Positions 1-10,305 of a stretch of 64,000 bases of DNA are shown here, in pieces; position 1 is the stretch's first letter, and each line of letters opens with the position of its first letter. The stretch lies in assembly GCA_963922205.1 (NCBI GenBank), contig CAWUHX010000024.1, forward strand, positions 1,612,001 through 1,676,000. Reading direction: 5' to 3'. Source of the stretch: Romanomermis culicivorax (Eukaryota; Nematoda; Enoplea; Mermithida; Mermithidae). Both the position numbers and the translations under genes were made by a program. The notes under the pieces are model-generated. The model saw nothing but the letters and a program-made list of their open reading frames with translations. It made no database searches and was not told where the DNA came from.

Positions 1-981
1 TGGTCAAATATGGAAGACGACATCATTAAGTGGATAAAATCCTGTGTCGTATGCCAATTATGTCGCCCAATAACGAACCCAATTCAACCACTCAACCCTA
101 TACCCGTTTCATATCCTTGGGAAATAGTAGCCACCGATGTGGTTAGTATTTCGCCCTTACGAGAAAAAAGGCCTTACGTTATCGTATTCATGGATTATTT
201 CACGAAATGGGTGGAGGCCAAGTGTATTCCCGATCAAAAAGCCGATACTATAGTAAAGGCCTTCATGGAGAAAGTAATTTATACTCACGGGGCGCCAAAA
301 CACTTGCTGAGCGACCAAGGCTCAGCATACATGTCCGAATTAATGCGCAATGTATGCGACCTTCTCAAAATCAAGAAAATAAATACGACACCATACCACC
401 CACAATGTAATGGTATGGTGGAAAGATTTAATAGAACGCTAATTGAGCAGATTAGGAGAGTGGCAATTACCGACCCGGACGATTGGCCCCATTATTTGGA
501 ACAGATTTTATTTGCGTATCGGATTACGCCTCACAAAACTACAAAAAATTCCCCCCATAGCCTACTATACGGGCACGAGGCAAGGTTCCAGATAGACAAC
601 GAAATAGCAAGGCCCATAATTATTCAGAATAATTACGACACCTATAGATACATGTTAACGGAGCATCTCCTTAACACGTATAAAACTATAAATGAAAACC
701 ATAAAAAATCGGCGGCCGAAAGAAAAGTACAGTATGATAAGAAGGCTCGCGAGAAAACCTTCCAAACGGGTGAACTTGTCCTCTATCAAAAGGGAATTAT
801 CAAAGGAAAGGCCGACACTACAAATGACGGCCCCTACGAAGTAATTGAAACACAAAATTTAGATAAAAATGTTATAAAAATACGCCGCGCTGGGAAACCA
901 GATTCGCGTGTACAAATAGTCTCCGTAAATCGCGTAATGCCTTTTATTACGCGGATACCTGATTTTTACTGTAGTTCATAA
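1..981 (+). CDS. Ty3/gypsy integrase (C-terminal part of pol), 5' cut by window edge
   Basis: This reading frame is open from base 1; the ATG at 10 is internal. It encodes the integrase that inserts retrotransposon cDNA into the genome. Counting from that ATG, the second half of the HHCC zinc finger is seen (C12-x2-C15). The DDE catalytic triad is complete: D43 in IVATDVV, D102 in LLSDQGSAY and E138 in NGMVERFNRTL, with the usual D-x35-E spacing. A GPY/F-like C-terminal module (NDGPYEV, near residue 274) precedes the stop, and no chromodomain follows. The frame has no stop or frameshift over 980 bases, so this copy is fairly young or under recent selection. Integrase normally ends pol, so the next ORF sits in the env/ORF3 position. 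Confidence 0.93.
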   Translation, partial: WSNMEDDIIKWIKSCVVCQLCRPITNPIQPLNPIPVSYPWEIVATDVVSISPLREKRPYVIVFMDYFTKWVEAKCIPDQKADTIVKAFMEKVIYTHGAPKHLLSDQGSAYMSELMRNVCDLLKIKKINTTPYHPQCNGMVERFNRTLIEQIRRVAITDPDDWPHYLEQILFAYRITPHKTTKNSPHSLLYGHEARFQIDNEIARPIIIQNNYDTYRYMLTEHLLNTYKTINENHKKSAAERKVQYDKKAREKTFQTGELVLYQKGIIKGKADTTNDGPYEVIETQNLDKNVIKIRRAGKPDSRVQIVSVNRVMPFITRIPDFYCSS

Positions 982-1695
982 TTCATTTTATCGTTTTATT
1001 TGCGCGTTGTGTTCAAATTTTGTTTTATGTGTCCCTTTTTAATCTTCGGTGTATCATAATTTTCCCCATTTCTCCTCGTTTTTTCCCTTTGAATTTTTAT
1101 CGTTCTAACTTATTTTTGGCAATTTTATGGCAGTTTTAGGCACTTGTAAAAAATTACGACGCCGAAAATTTATTTTAATGGGCAAAAATTGTATTTTTTC
1201 ACGCGCTCGGTGTGAAGAAATGAAAATGTTTATAAGTCCCGAAAAAACCCTGCCCGAGTTATAGATCCCATAAAATCGAAGCTGTTATGGAGCTACTTTT
1301 TAGATTTCATTTGCAAAGTATTATAATATTCATTATTATCGTCGACTGGAGGATTTTTGAAGTTCAAATTCGAACGCGATATGGCCACGTCCAGTTTCGT
1401 CGAAGTAGACAGTAGCTTTGGGGAACCGCAAGATCGCCAAGATAATACAAACTTTCGACTTAGTAGTAAGTGTGAAAAGGTTAAAATATGTGGTAGAAAT
1501 TTTTTATTCGAAGTGAGACTCTAAATTGACCGCGCGGCAATTTATATGCTGAGGATTTTGGGTATTTGAGAGACTGATCAACTCACCTATGTCCAAATTT
1601 ATTCTTGTGCATTTGAGTCGTTTTGTTTCGAAATTATCACAAAAAATTGTAGTTAAAAAATTGTATGAAAATTTTAAGATTACAATGTTCGGAGA
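982..1695 (+). other. Spacer between integrase and exonuclease ORF, with a possible short upstream exon
   Basis: No long ORF lies here. A short frame begins with ATG at 1381 (MATSSFVEVDSSFGEP...) and reaches a good donor, AGTA|GTAAGT, at 1465/1466. An AG at 1677-1678 (ATTTTAAG) would join it in frame (phase 1) to the codons leading into ATG 1696. This is the layout expected of a spliced subgenomic mRNA, as used for env-like ORFs of gypsy elements, but the acceptor is not of the TTTCAG type. Splicing is inference. Confidence 0.3.
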
Positions 1696-4600
1696 ATGGT
1701 ACGCTCAACAGATATCTTTAATTATTTTTCGTCGTTGTTCGGTGTGCCTCATGCGGCCATCGAGGAACCATTATTTCTTGCGCCCGAGAACATAAAAGCG
1801 TTTATCAAGGCGATAAATCAGTCAAAATTTAGAGGACGAGTACTCATCGCGCTAGATACTGAAAGTGGGAGGAAACCCAAAACAGCGGGTTCGAGACCCA
1901 GCGACGCCTTACGGCTCTTAACAATTTCGACCATGTGTGGAAAAAACTTTATAATAGATCTAAAGTTTTGGGACCGAGAACATTTTCACAAGGTATATAA
2001 TACAATTTTCCGCGAAGAAAACATCATCGTCGGTTTTCATATCCGAGAAGATATCACGTTAGTCTTGACTAGGTTCGGATATCTAGATCAAGAAAAGGAA
2101 TTAGCCCGGAAAAGGCGTGACAATATTGACTACATCTTGTCGTGCTGCGTTTACGATCTAGAAATCGTCTTAGCCGAAATGAAAGATAAAGCGAAGACTA
2201 GAATGGTAGGAATTAGCCCGGAAGCCCTGAACTTGAAGGCTTTTATGACGGAACTTCTGTTTTTGTGGGCCGACGCTTTTAAGATTTCGTGGGGCCAATT
2301 GAGCTCTTTAGAATTTCGGCAGCTAATGGAAGCGGACAAACTAAACATAGAAGTTTTACGATACGCGACGCTCGACGCGCGCGGGTCTCTTCTATGTTTT
2401 TTGGCACTGTTACGATACGGGTTCGCTAGTGATGTGCAAAATTGCTTCAGACTATATCCTCACGATACGATGGAGCCAGAATTGGTATCCGATTTAGCCC
2501 GAAGGTTTCGAGAAACGTTTGAAGACAAATATACGGACCCGCAGTGGAAAGGCGCATATGGGGTTGAAGAAATGACTGGCAATATCAATGCGTTGTACTT
2601 TATGATGCGTGGGGAAGCCATATCAACTTATAAATTTTCGGAAGACCAAACGGCTGGAAATTTCTATTGCCCTCCACATTTCTCGAATAGCGAAAAAGAT
2701 CCGCAACCGGTACCCCGTGGTTGGTACCCGTGGATAGAAAGAAGAGTGAAAGCATCACGAAAAAGAAAAGATACTGAAGAATCGGAAGTAACGCCAAACA
2801 ACGATTGGGACCTAGAAGATATAATAGCGGCGCGACAGTTCGGACGGCCAATAGAGCCACGAGAAATGGAAATGAAGCAAGGAAGGTGGCCCAATAAGGT
2901 GATCCATTTCACGAATAAATTGCAAGAACAGGTATCGTCGCTCAAGGACTACTACCATAAAAAGATCAATCGATCAATCGTCCCCGTGGTCAAAGAATTG
3001 TACGAGAAGAATATAAATCCTATTATCTATTTCTTGTGGCCTCATTCGGCGCAAGAATGGAGATCTTGGGTCCCTGGATTTACTTCGGGTATGTGGTCTA
3101 CTGTTTGGAGAAACGAGCAAGAGCGGGTCGAATTTATGAAATGGATGGGCCAAGACCTTCTAAATAACAAAATGACCGATCAGGCAGAACAAATGATGGA
3201 ACGATATCCGAAGGTACGCACGCAGAAGTCGGTCCAAAATACTTTCTGTGTCCTACCTATAAAATGGATACCGCGTTCCCTGAAAGAACCAGAGGAAGAA
3301 ATAGAAACGGATTTACGCGATAATTCTATTTATTTTTTGAACCATAACTTTTATAACGTGTTTCATTTTTTGCATGTTCACGCGGCGAGCAAAAATCTCA
3401 TTTATTGGAATGTTTCCGCGTCCATATTCGAGGCTAAGGACCTATGGGTCCCAAGCACGTCTGCAACTTTTAAGTCAGTAACTAAGTGGGACGATTCGGA
3501 TCTGTTTCCCCAAGTAGAAGTTGTGGTCCCGGCTAGCCAGGGTCCTATAGAAGGAACTTCGAAGGAGCAGACAGAAAACGTACCCTCTAAAAACGATAAT
3601 TTGAATGTTTCAGGTGTCGAAATGGACCAGGAAAAGCCTGTGGAAGTAATTATCGCGGATTCCCCCACGGCCAACGCGCCCATTGACGAAAACAAAAATG
3701 TCGGGGGAGAAGAAAAGTTGATGGAAATAGTTGAACCCGAATGCGAGACACAACCTGATGTGGAAAGATTGACAGAGCAGATAAAAGAAATGCAAGAAAA
3801 AATCGAAACGTTAGAAAAAGAGAAGTATGGGAAGGCCGCGATTGAGCTGGCGAAACAACTGGAAACTATCAACGCCGAAGAGGAGGAAACGAGCGAGGAG
3901 CCATATGTGGAAGTCGTTTCTGAAATTGGAAGTGAGGACGAATCTCCCGAAACTAACGTTCTGCCCGCACCGCCGGTGTATGCCAAAGCTGGTGGGCAGA
4001 GTGTAGAAAACATAACTAATCCTACAAAGTTTGCGAGAGTAATGCATAATAAAAGGCAAGAAAAGGAAAATCGAATATCGAAAGAAGAAAACAAAGCTGA
4101 ATTGGACCGAGTGAAGAGCGGGAAATTTCATCAACCGCCTGCAAACCCGAATGACAGAATCAAGTATCGACGAGGCCTAGGGAAGCGTGGGCAGCTCTTG
4201 AAGAAAGCTTTGAAAGAAGGAAAGTACGTCGTCGATTTTCAATATGGCAGAGTGTCGTTGTCGAATCCGTGCGTTCAGAAATATCTCGCACATATGAATC
4301 CTGCTTTGGATGAAGAAGTGGCTCTTATGACCACGGATTTGATAAATCGTATTTACGACGAAGCGGGAGTAGAAATCGAAACTATACGCTATTATGAGCT
4401 GCAATTTCACGTATTGCAGGCCAATTTACCAGAAAAATTGTGGAATATATTCGAGAGGCAATTGACAGAATGGGCCACAACTCGGGCTCCGGAGAAAGCC
4501 TATGAAGCCGCAGTGTGGGCTTGCGCCTGCCTATTTATGAAACTGTCGCGGTTGGGCAGGATTCCGCAGAATTTCGCTGGTTTCCATTACCAGGCTCATG

Positions 4601-5148
4601 CTTACGTCGCCATGAAACTGCGCCGCGAGTTTAATGCAGGGCAAGAAGGACCAGCTAGTAACTTTCATACGCTATACGCCTCTTGCCAATCCAAGGCATC
4701 AGGGTTAGCGTATACAATTGCGAAAGCCGTACTTCAGGATAAAAAAGACCCGGAACCAAATTATACGAACATTCAAGTTTGGAAGAAAGAAATCGATAAT
4801 ACGGATCCGCGAATACGCTTTTGGGAAATTATTGATAGAAAGAAAGCTCGCGATCTACTGGAACTCGAGAAAAAGTTGAAAAAGAAAATTGGATACCGAG
4901 TCAAGCACCCCTACAGCAGGCCTGCGGCAGGTAAGGTATCCAGACATTGGACGAGAAAAGACGATGATAAGCAGAAAAAAGAAAAATCGGCTACGCCAGA
5001 AAAAGAACGAAAAAGGAGATATGAAAGTCGGCATCGGGACGAAAGTCGGCATGAAAAGTCGATGTCAAGAGAAAAAAGACGGAGAGAGAATGAGGAGGAA
5101 AGCTGGCGTAAGGAAATCGAAGAATACGAGGAGAAATTCGAGCGATAA
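1696..5148 (+). CDS. Large ORF with N-terminal DEDDy 3'-5' exonuclease domain and charged coiled-coil C-terminus
   Basis: 1150 codons. The first ATG in frame is 1696 (an in-frame TAA lies at 1675-1677). Residues ~45-245 carry all RNase D/WRN/EXD2-type exonuclease motifs: ExoI ALDTE (D54, E56), ExoII GFHIRED (D119) and ExoIII YATLDA (Y223-x3-D227). The predicted activity is metal-dependent 3'-5' hydrolysis of RNA or DNA. Residues ~245-620 are globular and unrecognised. Then come an acidic linker, a coiled coil (~688-732), a second globular, aromatic-rich region (~830-1040) and a K/R/E-rich tail to the stop. There is no internal stop over 3.4 kb. It follows a gypsy integrase by 714 bp on the same strand, in the env/ORF3 position. 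It could instead be the first ORF of another element or a host gene. The exonuclease call is firm; substrate and role are unknown. Confidence 0.8.
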   Translation: MVRSTDIFNYFSSLFGVPHAAIEEPLFLAPENIKAFIKAINQSKFRGRVLIALDTESGRKPKTAGSRPSDALRLLTISTMCGKNFIIDLKFWDREHFHKVYNTIFREENIIVGFHIREDITLVLTRFGYLDQEKELARKRRDNIDYILSCCVYDLEIVLAEMKDKAKTRMVGISPEALNLKAFMTELLFLWADAFKISWGQLSSLEFRQLMEADKLNIEVLRYATLDARGSLLCFLALLRYGFASDVQNCFRLYPHDTMEPELVSDLARRFRETFEDKYTDPQWKGAYGVEEMTGNINALYFMMRGEAISTYKFSEDQTAGNFYCPPHFSNSEKDPQPVPRGWYPWIERRVKASRKRKDTEESEVTPNNDWDLEDIIAARQFGRPIEPREMEMKQGRWPNKVIHFTNKLQEQVSSLKDYYHKKINRSIVPVVKELYEKNINPIIYFLWPHSAQEWRSWVPGFTSGMWSTVWRNEQERVEFMKWMGQDLLNNKMTDQAEQMMERYPKVRTQKSVQNTFCVLPIKWIPRSLKEPEEEIETDLRDNSIYFLNHNFYNVFHFLHVHAASKNLIYWNVSASIFEAKDLWVPSTSATFKSVTKWDDSDLFPQVEVVVPASQGPIEGTSKEQTENVPSKNDNLNVSGVEMDQEKPVEVIIADSPTANAPIDENKNVGGEEKLMEIVEPECETQPDVERLTEQIKEMQEKIETLEKEKYGKAAIELAKQLETINAEEEETSEEPYVEVVSEIGSEDESPETNVLPAPPVYAKAGGQSVENITNPTKFARVMHNKRQEKENRISKEENKAELDRVKSGKFHQPPANPNDRIKYRRGLGKRGQLLKKALKEGKYVVDFQYGRVSLSNPCVQKYLAHMNPALDEEVALMTTDLINRIYDEAGVEIETIRYYELQFHVLQANLPEKLWNIFERQLTEWATTRAPEKAYEAAVWACACLFMKLSRLGRIPQNFAGFHYQAHAYVAMKLRREFNAGQEGPASNFHTLYASCQSKASGLAYTIAKAVLQDKKDPEPNYTNIQVWKKEIDNTDPRIRFWEIIDRKKARDLLELEKKLKKKIGYRVKHPYSRPAAGKVSRHWTRKDDDKQKKEKSATPEKERKRRYESRHRDESRHEKSMSREKRRRENEEESWRKEIEEYEEKFER

Positions 5149-5763
5149 GAGAAAGAAAGAAGAGAAATGGAGGAGAGAAAAGAGAATCGAAAATCGCGAA
5201 GCCGAAAAAGAACACCCGGATATTATCAGCATGATGATCGATTGGACGTGTCCTATTCCAGTCGTACGGCCTCACTGGATAGGCCTAGGGCCAACGAAGC
5301 GAGTCAGCAGGGAGTGTCAATGGCCGACCCTAATGCAATGATGATGGCGCAGCAGCAACAAATGCCGTATATGCCGCCGAATTATCCGGGATTACCTATG
5401 GTAGGAGTTGACTGTATGACTCGCCCTCTCTTTTCAGGTCAACTATTGCCCAATACAATGATACCTCCGCCGCAGCAATTTCAAGTTTCGCAATTTCCGG
5501 TTTTACAATTCCAGCCGGGCCAACAGCAATATTATCACCAGTTCTTGGTTCCGCCCGGAATACAAATGCCGCCTCCGTCAGTAATTCCGCCGATACGCAA
5601 CGTACAAGGCGAAGAAAGGATGGAAATTCCGGGTACGTCGACGGGAATGCAAGTGCCGCAAGGACCACCGCCGATAGGAAACCCCGAATATATATCGCCG
5701 CTGAAGAGAGATCAAGGTATCGGTCAGCCGGGGCGGGACCACAGCGGTCATCGACAGAAGTAA
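5149..5763 (+). CDS. Same-frame continuation of the exonuclease ORF beyond one TAA: R/E-rich then Gln/Pro/Met-rich tail
   Basis: The TAA at 5146-5148 is followed in the same frame by 204 open codons to the TAA at 5761-5763. The charged K/E/R composition runs across the stop without change (...EEKFER, stop, EKERREMEERKE...), so the two pieces look like one ~1355-residue protein split by a single stop. After ~50 residues, with an RS-like patch (RKSRSRKR), the chain becomes Q/P/M/Y-rich (AQQQQMPYMPP, repeated FQVSQFPVLQF-like motifs), which suggests disorder. An ATG at 5167 could start it independently. Explanations are a nonsense mutation, stop readthrough or a sequence error. Confidence 0.6.
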   Translation, partial: EKERREMEERKENRKSRSRKRTPGYYQHDDRLDVSYSSRTASLDRPRANEASQQGVSMADPNAMMMAQQQQMPYMPPNYPGLPMVGVDCMTRPLFSGQLLPNTMIPPPQQFQVSQFPVLQFQPGQQQYYHQFLVPPGIQMPPPSVIPPIRNVQGEERMEIPGTSTGMQVPQGPPPIGNPEYISPLKRDQGIGQPGRDHSGHRQK

Positions 5764-7735
5764 ATTAATTGTTAATAATGACCCCGCTCTTTGTGAGGTC
5801 AATATAAGCGTAATTTTTTCAAGTTGTAACTTTTTCGGGTATTGCTTAGATCACTTATCTTTTTCCGAGCGTTAGTATTACAAAATCAGAAACCGGTTGT
5901 GCCTCTTTAAAATTGCCTTAAAATTGCCTTTTGTACTAATCTCAGTTTGTTCCATTTATTCTTTCTCTTCGTCTGTGTTTTATTTTATTTGAACCTGCAC
6001 AAGCACATTTTGTACCTCATTTTTCGGTGAACTTGTAAACGATAATCCAAATTTTGTATTGGCGTAAATTTTGGCTTTTCTTTTTCCTTCCAATGCAGTT
6101 GCCAACTAGCATCGTGCAGTGTGTAGGCAGCTTTCACGTAACCATTTTTCACATTTCTCTTTACCTTTTTTCCAAAACATATTTTCAATTCAAAATTCTT
6201 TTTTTTTATGGCACAAACCGTGTTACTGGTTTAAGTTTACCCTTCAATAAGGCAAAATCACTTTAACAACAAATACCATAAACATTTTTGATTCAAAATC
6301 TAGACAGCCAAAGGGCCAGAGGATTTGGTTTTCGGGCATCCTTTCTCCCTGGGGGCAGATAATACCAAAGGCGTTGGGGGGGGCCAGTGTCCGGCCAAGG
6401 GGCCAGAGGAGCAACGGCGGCGGAAATCGAGAAAGTCTTGCGGGCTCTCCACCGTCAACACCCCCCCTCCGGAGAGGACGGAGACGAACGCCAAAATCGA
6501 TGAAGGAGGAGCCGCCGATAAAATACACATCGACGGCAGTGGGGAGCGGCCCACAACTTAACCCGGGCACCGCGGGGGTCGCCGCCGGTCATACGATTTT
6601 AATTTTTACTTGATCGAATTCGGCCCGAGCGCCGCGAACGCTATTCGTTCGAACATTTTATTCGTTGTTTTATTCGGGGACAACCGGCCCACGGGGCATT
6701 CTTATTTGAAAACTTTTTTAGCGTCAGGGGTAGCACCCGGCGCCATTGGCCCCATGGTGGAACGATACCGTTCGAAACGGACATTTTATTTTTTATTGTA
6801 TACAAATTGCGTCAACGGCGCGTAGCGTCGTCTTTTTTGGAACGATTGGAGGCGTCGATCGTCGGCGTCGAGGGTCTGGGGCCCTTGGGGGACCTCCTGA
6901 CTTTTCCCTTCGCTGGCGGGAAAAGTCTTGCCTTTGGGGGGGAGGGATGTCAGAGGGTCAATTCCTCTGACCTTTGGTCCTCTAACTACCTCATTTTTAT
7001 TCTCTAAAGCTCCTTTGTTGTTAAAGTGGTTTCATTTATTCTTGGGCAAACAAACCAGTAAAACAGTTTGTGTCATATACATTTTTGGCTCAAAAAATAC
7101 ATAAATGGTGACGTGAATGTTTTGCATGCATCTGCAAAGTCGATGTTAGACGCGTGGCGGTTTTGTTTCATTATTATTATTAATCGTCTTATTGTGAACC
7201 GGTCGCGTTTTCTTTTGCGTCTTCGAAGAAGACCCGTGGCGACTGTGGAAGGGTAGCGGACGCCTTTTATTGTTCGTATTGTTGTGCATTTTCGACTTCG
7301 CGTCGCGGACTCGTTTGGAGAAACTCCCGCGACCTGAGAGGACTTTCGACGTTCAAACTTTGTTGAGGAGAAGCGTGAGTGTTAGTTCAAAGGGTAGACA
7401 GATCATTTTCTTAAGCTTTCAGCTTAGGTCGTGGATCAAGGTACCCGAAGGTCCCTGGGACTCTGTGTACAGGGACTTAAGAAGGGTCAGCGACTTAGGG
7501 AGGTGTTCAGTGTTCGTATTCATACTTTGGCATTTTGTATTTGTGTTCACCATTTGCTCATGGTTGTATTTGCACTCTTGTCAGTTTCCCAAAATAAATA
7601 TCTTTGTTTCTTACGTCTCTGAGACCTGCAGTAGGACAGTGTCTAACACCGGGTTAGCGTCAGGGGCCGTACTAGATTGGATCTCCCAAGAACCGCAGCT
7701 AGGTAGCCGAGGGCATACGAGCACGTAATACGACA
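5764..7735 (+). repeat. Probable 3' UTR and 3' LTR of the gypsy element
   Basis: From 5764 to ~6300 the sequence is AT-rich and non-coding. From ~6300 to ~7700 it is unusually GC-rich, with G runs near 6376 and 6930 and no credible ORF. An AATAAA at 7593-7598 lies in a T-rich stretch, as in the R region of an LTR. The word TAGCGTCAGGGG occurs at ~6719 and again at ~7656, each time in front of G/C-rich sequence, so there may be an internal duplication. Composition changes sharply to A-rich near 7735. Exact LTR ends cannot be set without the 5' copy. Confidence 0.4.
7593..7598 (+). promoter_or_regulatory. Polyadenylation signal of the candidate 3' LTR
   Basis: AATAAA followed by T-rich sequence (TATCTTTGTTTC), at the end of the GC-rich region. 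It would serve the retrotransposon transcript. Confidence 0.4.
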
Positions 7736-9094
7736 AAAATGACAACTTGTAATGTATTCTGTTATGAGCAAGAAAGAGAAAAAAGTATATGTTAGGAAAA
7801 AAGAAAATGAAAGAAAGCAGAGACAAAAAAATCAAAACGTAAAAACGTATATAAACAAAAATTCATGTAACATAAGCAAAAAATGGGAAGAAAAATGAAA
7901 TAAATATAAGGGAAAATATAAGAGAAAGAAGCAAAATATGAAGAAATTGCCGTTACATTATCGATGGCCCAATTGAGAATCGCTCACATGGGAATCGCTC
8001 ACTTGGGAATCGCTCACTTCGGAATAGACCTTATTTCCAACGTCTTCAAGAAGCATTACAAGAATTCCACACTACAGAGAGCAACAATATTGCAAGATAA
8101 TGGATGAGCATTAAAAATTCAAAGAACATATAAAACGCTTAAGGCAAAGTAGAAGAAGTTTCTACATTTCTACTCAGAAAATTTTATGAAGGAATTCGTT
8201 TTAAACGAGAGTTTGACACTGAATGAAATGATATCCAGACTGATAAGCAAAAATGGATAGTTTCCCAAATATGAATAAATAGTGCAACAAGTTGCAAGCT
8301 TCTAGTCGTTGGAAGCACGTCGCCTTCCTGAAGTCCATTAAGAAGTCTACTACTATCCTCCAGCAAACGTTTTATGTGAGAAAGATGAAGCAGAAGTTGT
8401 GGACCACCCGATACTATCCAGGTTTTTTTTTGTACATGACTCATTTTAACATGTATAAACCGAAGCCAATAGTTCATTTTCACAATTTGTACACAGCAAA
8501 ACTAGATGTAAATAAGTAACCTGTGCTCCTTTACGTCATCTACATTAATAATCAAATTGGTGTAATTTTAGGTATCTGTAGAAGAATCATTCATTAATCA
8601 AGCTCACGACAGACATACGGTTAAAATTATTAGTTAAAAATTAGAATTTACAAACATCAACACAAAAGATGACTGAGGTTAGAATTTAGAAAAAAAGTGA
8701 CTTTAGATTTTAGAAATCTCGGCTATAAAATAGAGCCGAGAGAGGATTGAGGTTTGAGGAAAATAATTGAATCTTTTTCTGAAATGATTCACTAATAAGC
8801 ACTGTTTTTTCTTCTGGTTTTCAGGAGTCAAAATTTGTTCCCCATTTTCCCCTAGTCATTTTTTCACTTAAAAATGCTCATGGACACTTTAAATGCTTTG
8901 AGCTTTTGGGACCTTCTAGTGTTTTTAGAGCCGTTAATACATTAAAAATTGAAATTTTCGAGTTTCAAGTTTAATTTACAAGCCTTGTGGAACAAATTTT
9001 CCAGAAAACTATCCAATAGCACAATGACTTTGCATTAGATGATAAATCAACAGTTAAGTCCTCTATGATGACAAGTAAAAGCTCAAAAAAGATG
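7736..9094. other. Intergenic AT-rich stretch without a supportable gene
   Basis: Apart from the 16-bp tandem repeat, the stretch holds a small hairpin at 8723-8745 (CTCGGCT, 9-base loop, AGCCGAG). It also holds a minus-strand copy of a dispersed repeat at ~8815-8985 (the GCTCAAAA...AAAATGGGGAA family also seen near 21.1 and 26.9 kb). Short ORFs here have random-looking composition. Confidence 0.5.
7973..8025 (+). repeat. Short tandem repeat, unit ~16 bp
   Basis: Three and a half copies of GGAATCGCTCACTTGG-like units follow each other with one or two mismatches. No coding potential. Confidence 0.75.
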
Positions 9095-9280
9095 TTAAGG
9101 CCCTATCATATTTCGTCGGATAGTGTCAGCCGACAGTCGTACAGAGCTGTTATGCTTCTGCTATACACAACTGGCCGGTGTTGGCCGACACTGGATTGCA
9201 ATTTCGATCGAGTTGACATTTTTTGTCCGACCTTCAGTTTTCTGCGTTTAAGCCCGGCCCTTGAATCTTACAGTGAAGCC

Positions 9281-9391
9281 GGGTCTACAACAATCGGGTG
9301 AAAGACAATTAGGTGAACAACAATTGGTTGAATGGCAATTGGGTGAACAACAGTTGGGTGAAAGACAATTGGGTGACTAAGTCAATCGGGT
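9281..9391 (+). repeat. Left inverted end of the MULE: tandem CAATTGGGTGAA units
   Basis: About seven degenerate 12-14 bp units of the form ACAATTGGGTGAA follow each other. The right end (12966-13109) carries the complementary CACCCAATTGT units. Confidence 0.85.
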
Positions 9392-10305
9392 GAAAATCAT
9401 GAAGAAACAGTAGGACTAAGGCAAGTGTGCAAGAAAATGATTATAGGCACTATGATGTACAAATGCAAGAATTTTTATTCTATTGTCGGCCAAAATTGTC
9501 AATTTATTAATCAAAAAATGAGGTGAAAAATCAAAATGACAAATTGTGGGCTATCCCACATGAAAATCGAATTCTATCAGTTTCATCAAAATTGAGTACA
9601 ATATTTTTTATACGGCCGTCAAGATCAACATATTTATTTTACCATAATTTCACATGGCCAGCCAGTAACTGTTCAACCTCTCACTTGAATACAGCCTCTT
9701 CAACCTGTAAAGCAGATATGAAACACCAAATTTTTGGATGATCACAACAGATTGAAGAATGCCAAGCTTCGACAGCATTGTTTGATCGAGGCAAATCGTT
9801 TATCACTCGATTATAATTGTTCCAAAGCACCAGAGGGAACAGGCCCTCATGAACTCTGTTCCTACGAATGCGACCAATATAATTGTATTCAGCATAATTG
9901 ATTAGTGGGTAACAATCATCTGGTAAATGGTCGACCAAGTCGTCAAAAGCAGTGTGTACTTGTTTGACAAGGATGAATGATAAAGCTGGAATCATTCTGA
10001 TGCAGATGGAAAATTCTGGATCATTTGCATAACGTTCTTGCAAGCCATACTCTTGCACATGATGATAAATATTTTGACACATATGGAATAAACAGCCATG
10101 AATGACTGCATTAGGGAAAATTGCCTCAAAAGCATTTATCAAAGCTAACTCAAAGTCACAAATTATGGCTGTTGGGTTTAAATCAGGCTGAAAATCAACC
10201 AGAACTCGAAGAAACCTTACATAAGTTTGGTTTAGCTTATTGGGCATAAGACCATACACAAGAGGAATACATTTTCCATTGACATACGCATGAGTAGTAG
10301 AGCTG

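Larger units (their letters stand above)
1..7735 (+). mobile_element. Ty3/gypsy-type LTR retrotransposon, 3' part
   Basis: The window opens inside the integrase of a gypsy-type pol gene. It continues through a second long ORF on the same strand and a GC-rich, non-coding stretch that ends in an abrupt switch to A-rich sequence near 7735. The 5' LTR, gag, protease and RT lie outside the window, so LTR identity and target-site duplication cannot be tested. That the integrase, the exonuclease ORF and the GC-rich tail belong to one element is inferred from shared strand, close spacing and shared base composition. Confidence 0.6.

Noticed and set aside
3402-4134. 230-codon and 107-codon minus-strand ORFs
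   Set aside because: Antisense shadows of the acidic, coiled-coil part of the exonuclease ORF.
6244-7007. Several 66-108 codon ORFs on both strands in the GC-rich block
   Set aside because: GC-rich sequence with few stops; composition is Gly/Pro/Arg-rich and no frame is preferred; explained as LTR/UTR.
9281-9391. CRISPR-like spacing of short repeats
   Set aside because: Units are contiguous, degenerate and mirrored at 12966-13109 as transposon ends; the genome is eukaryotic.
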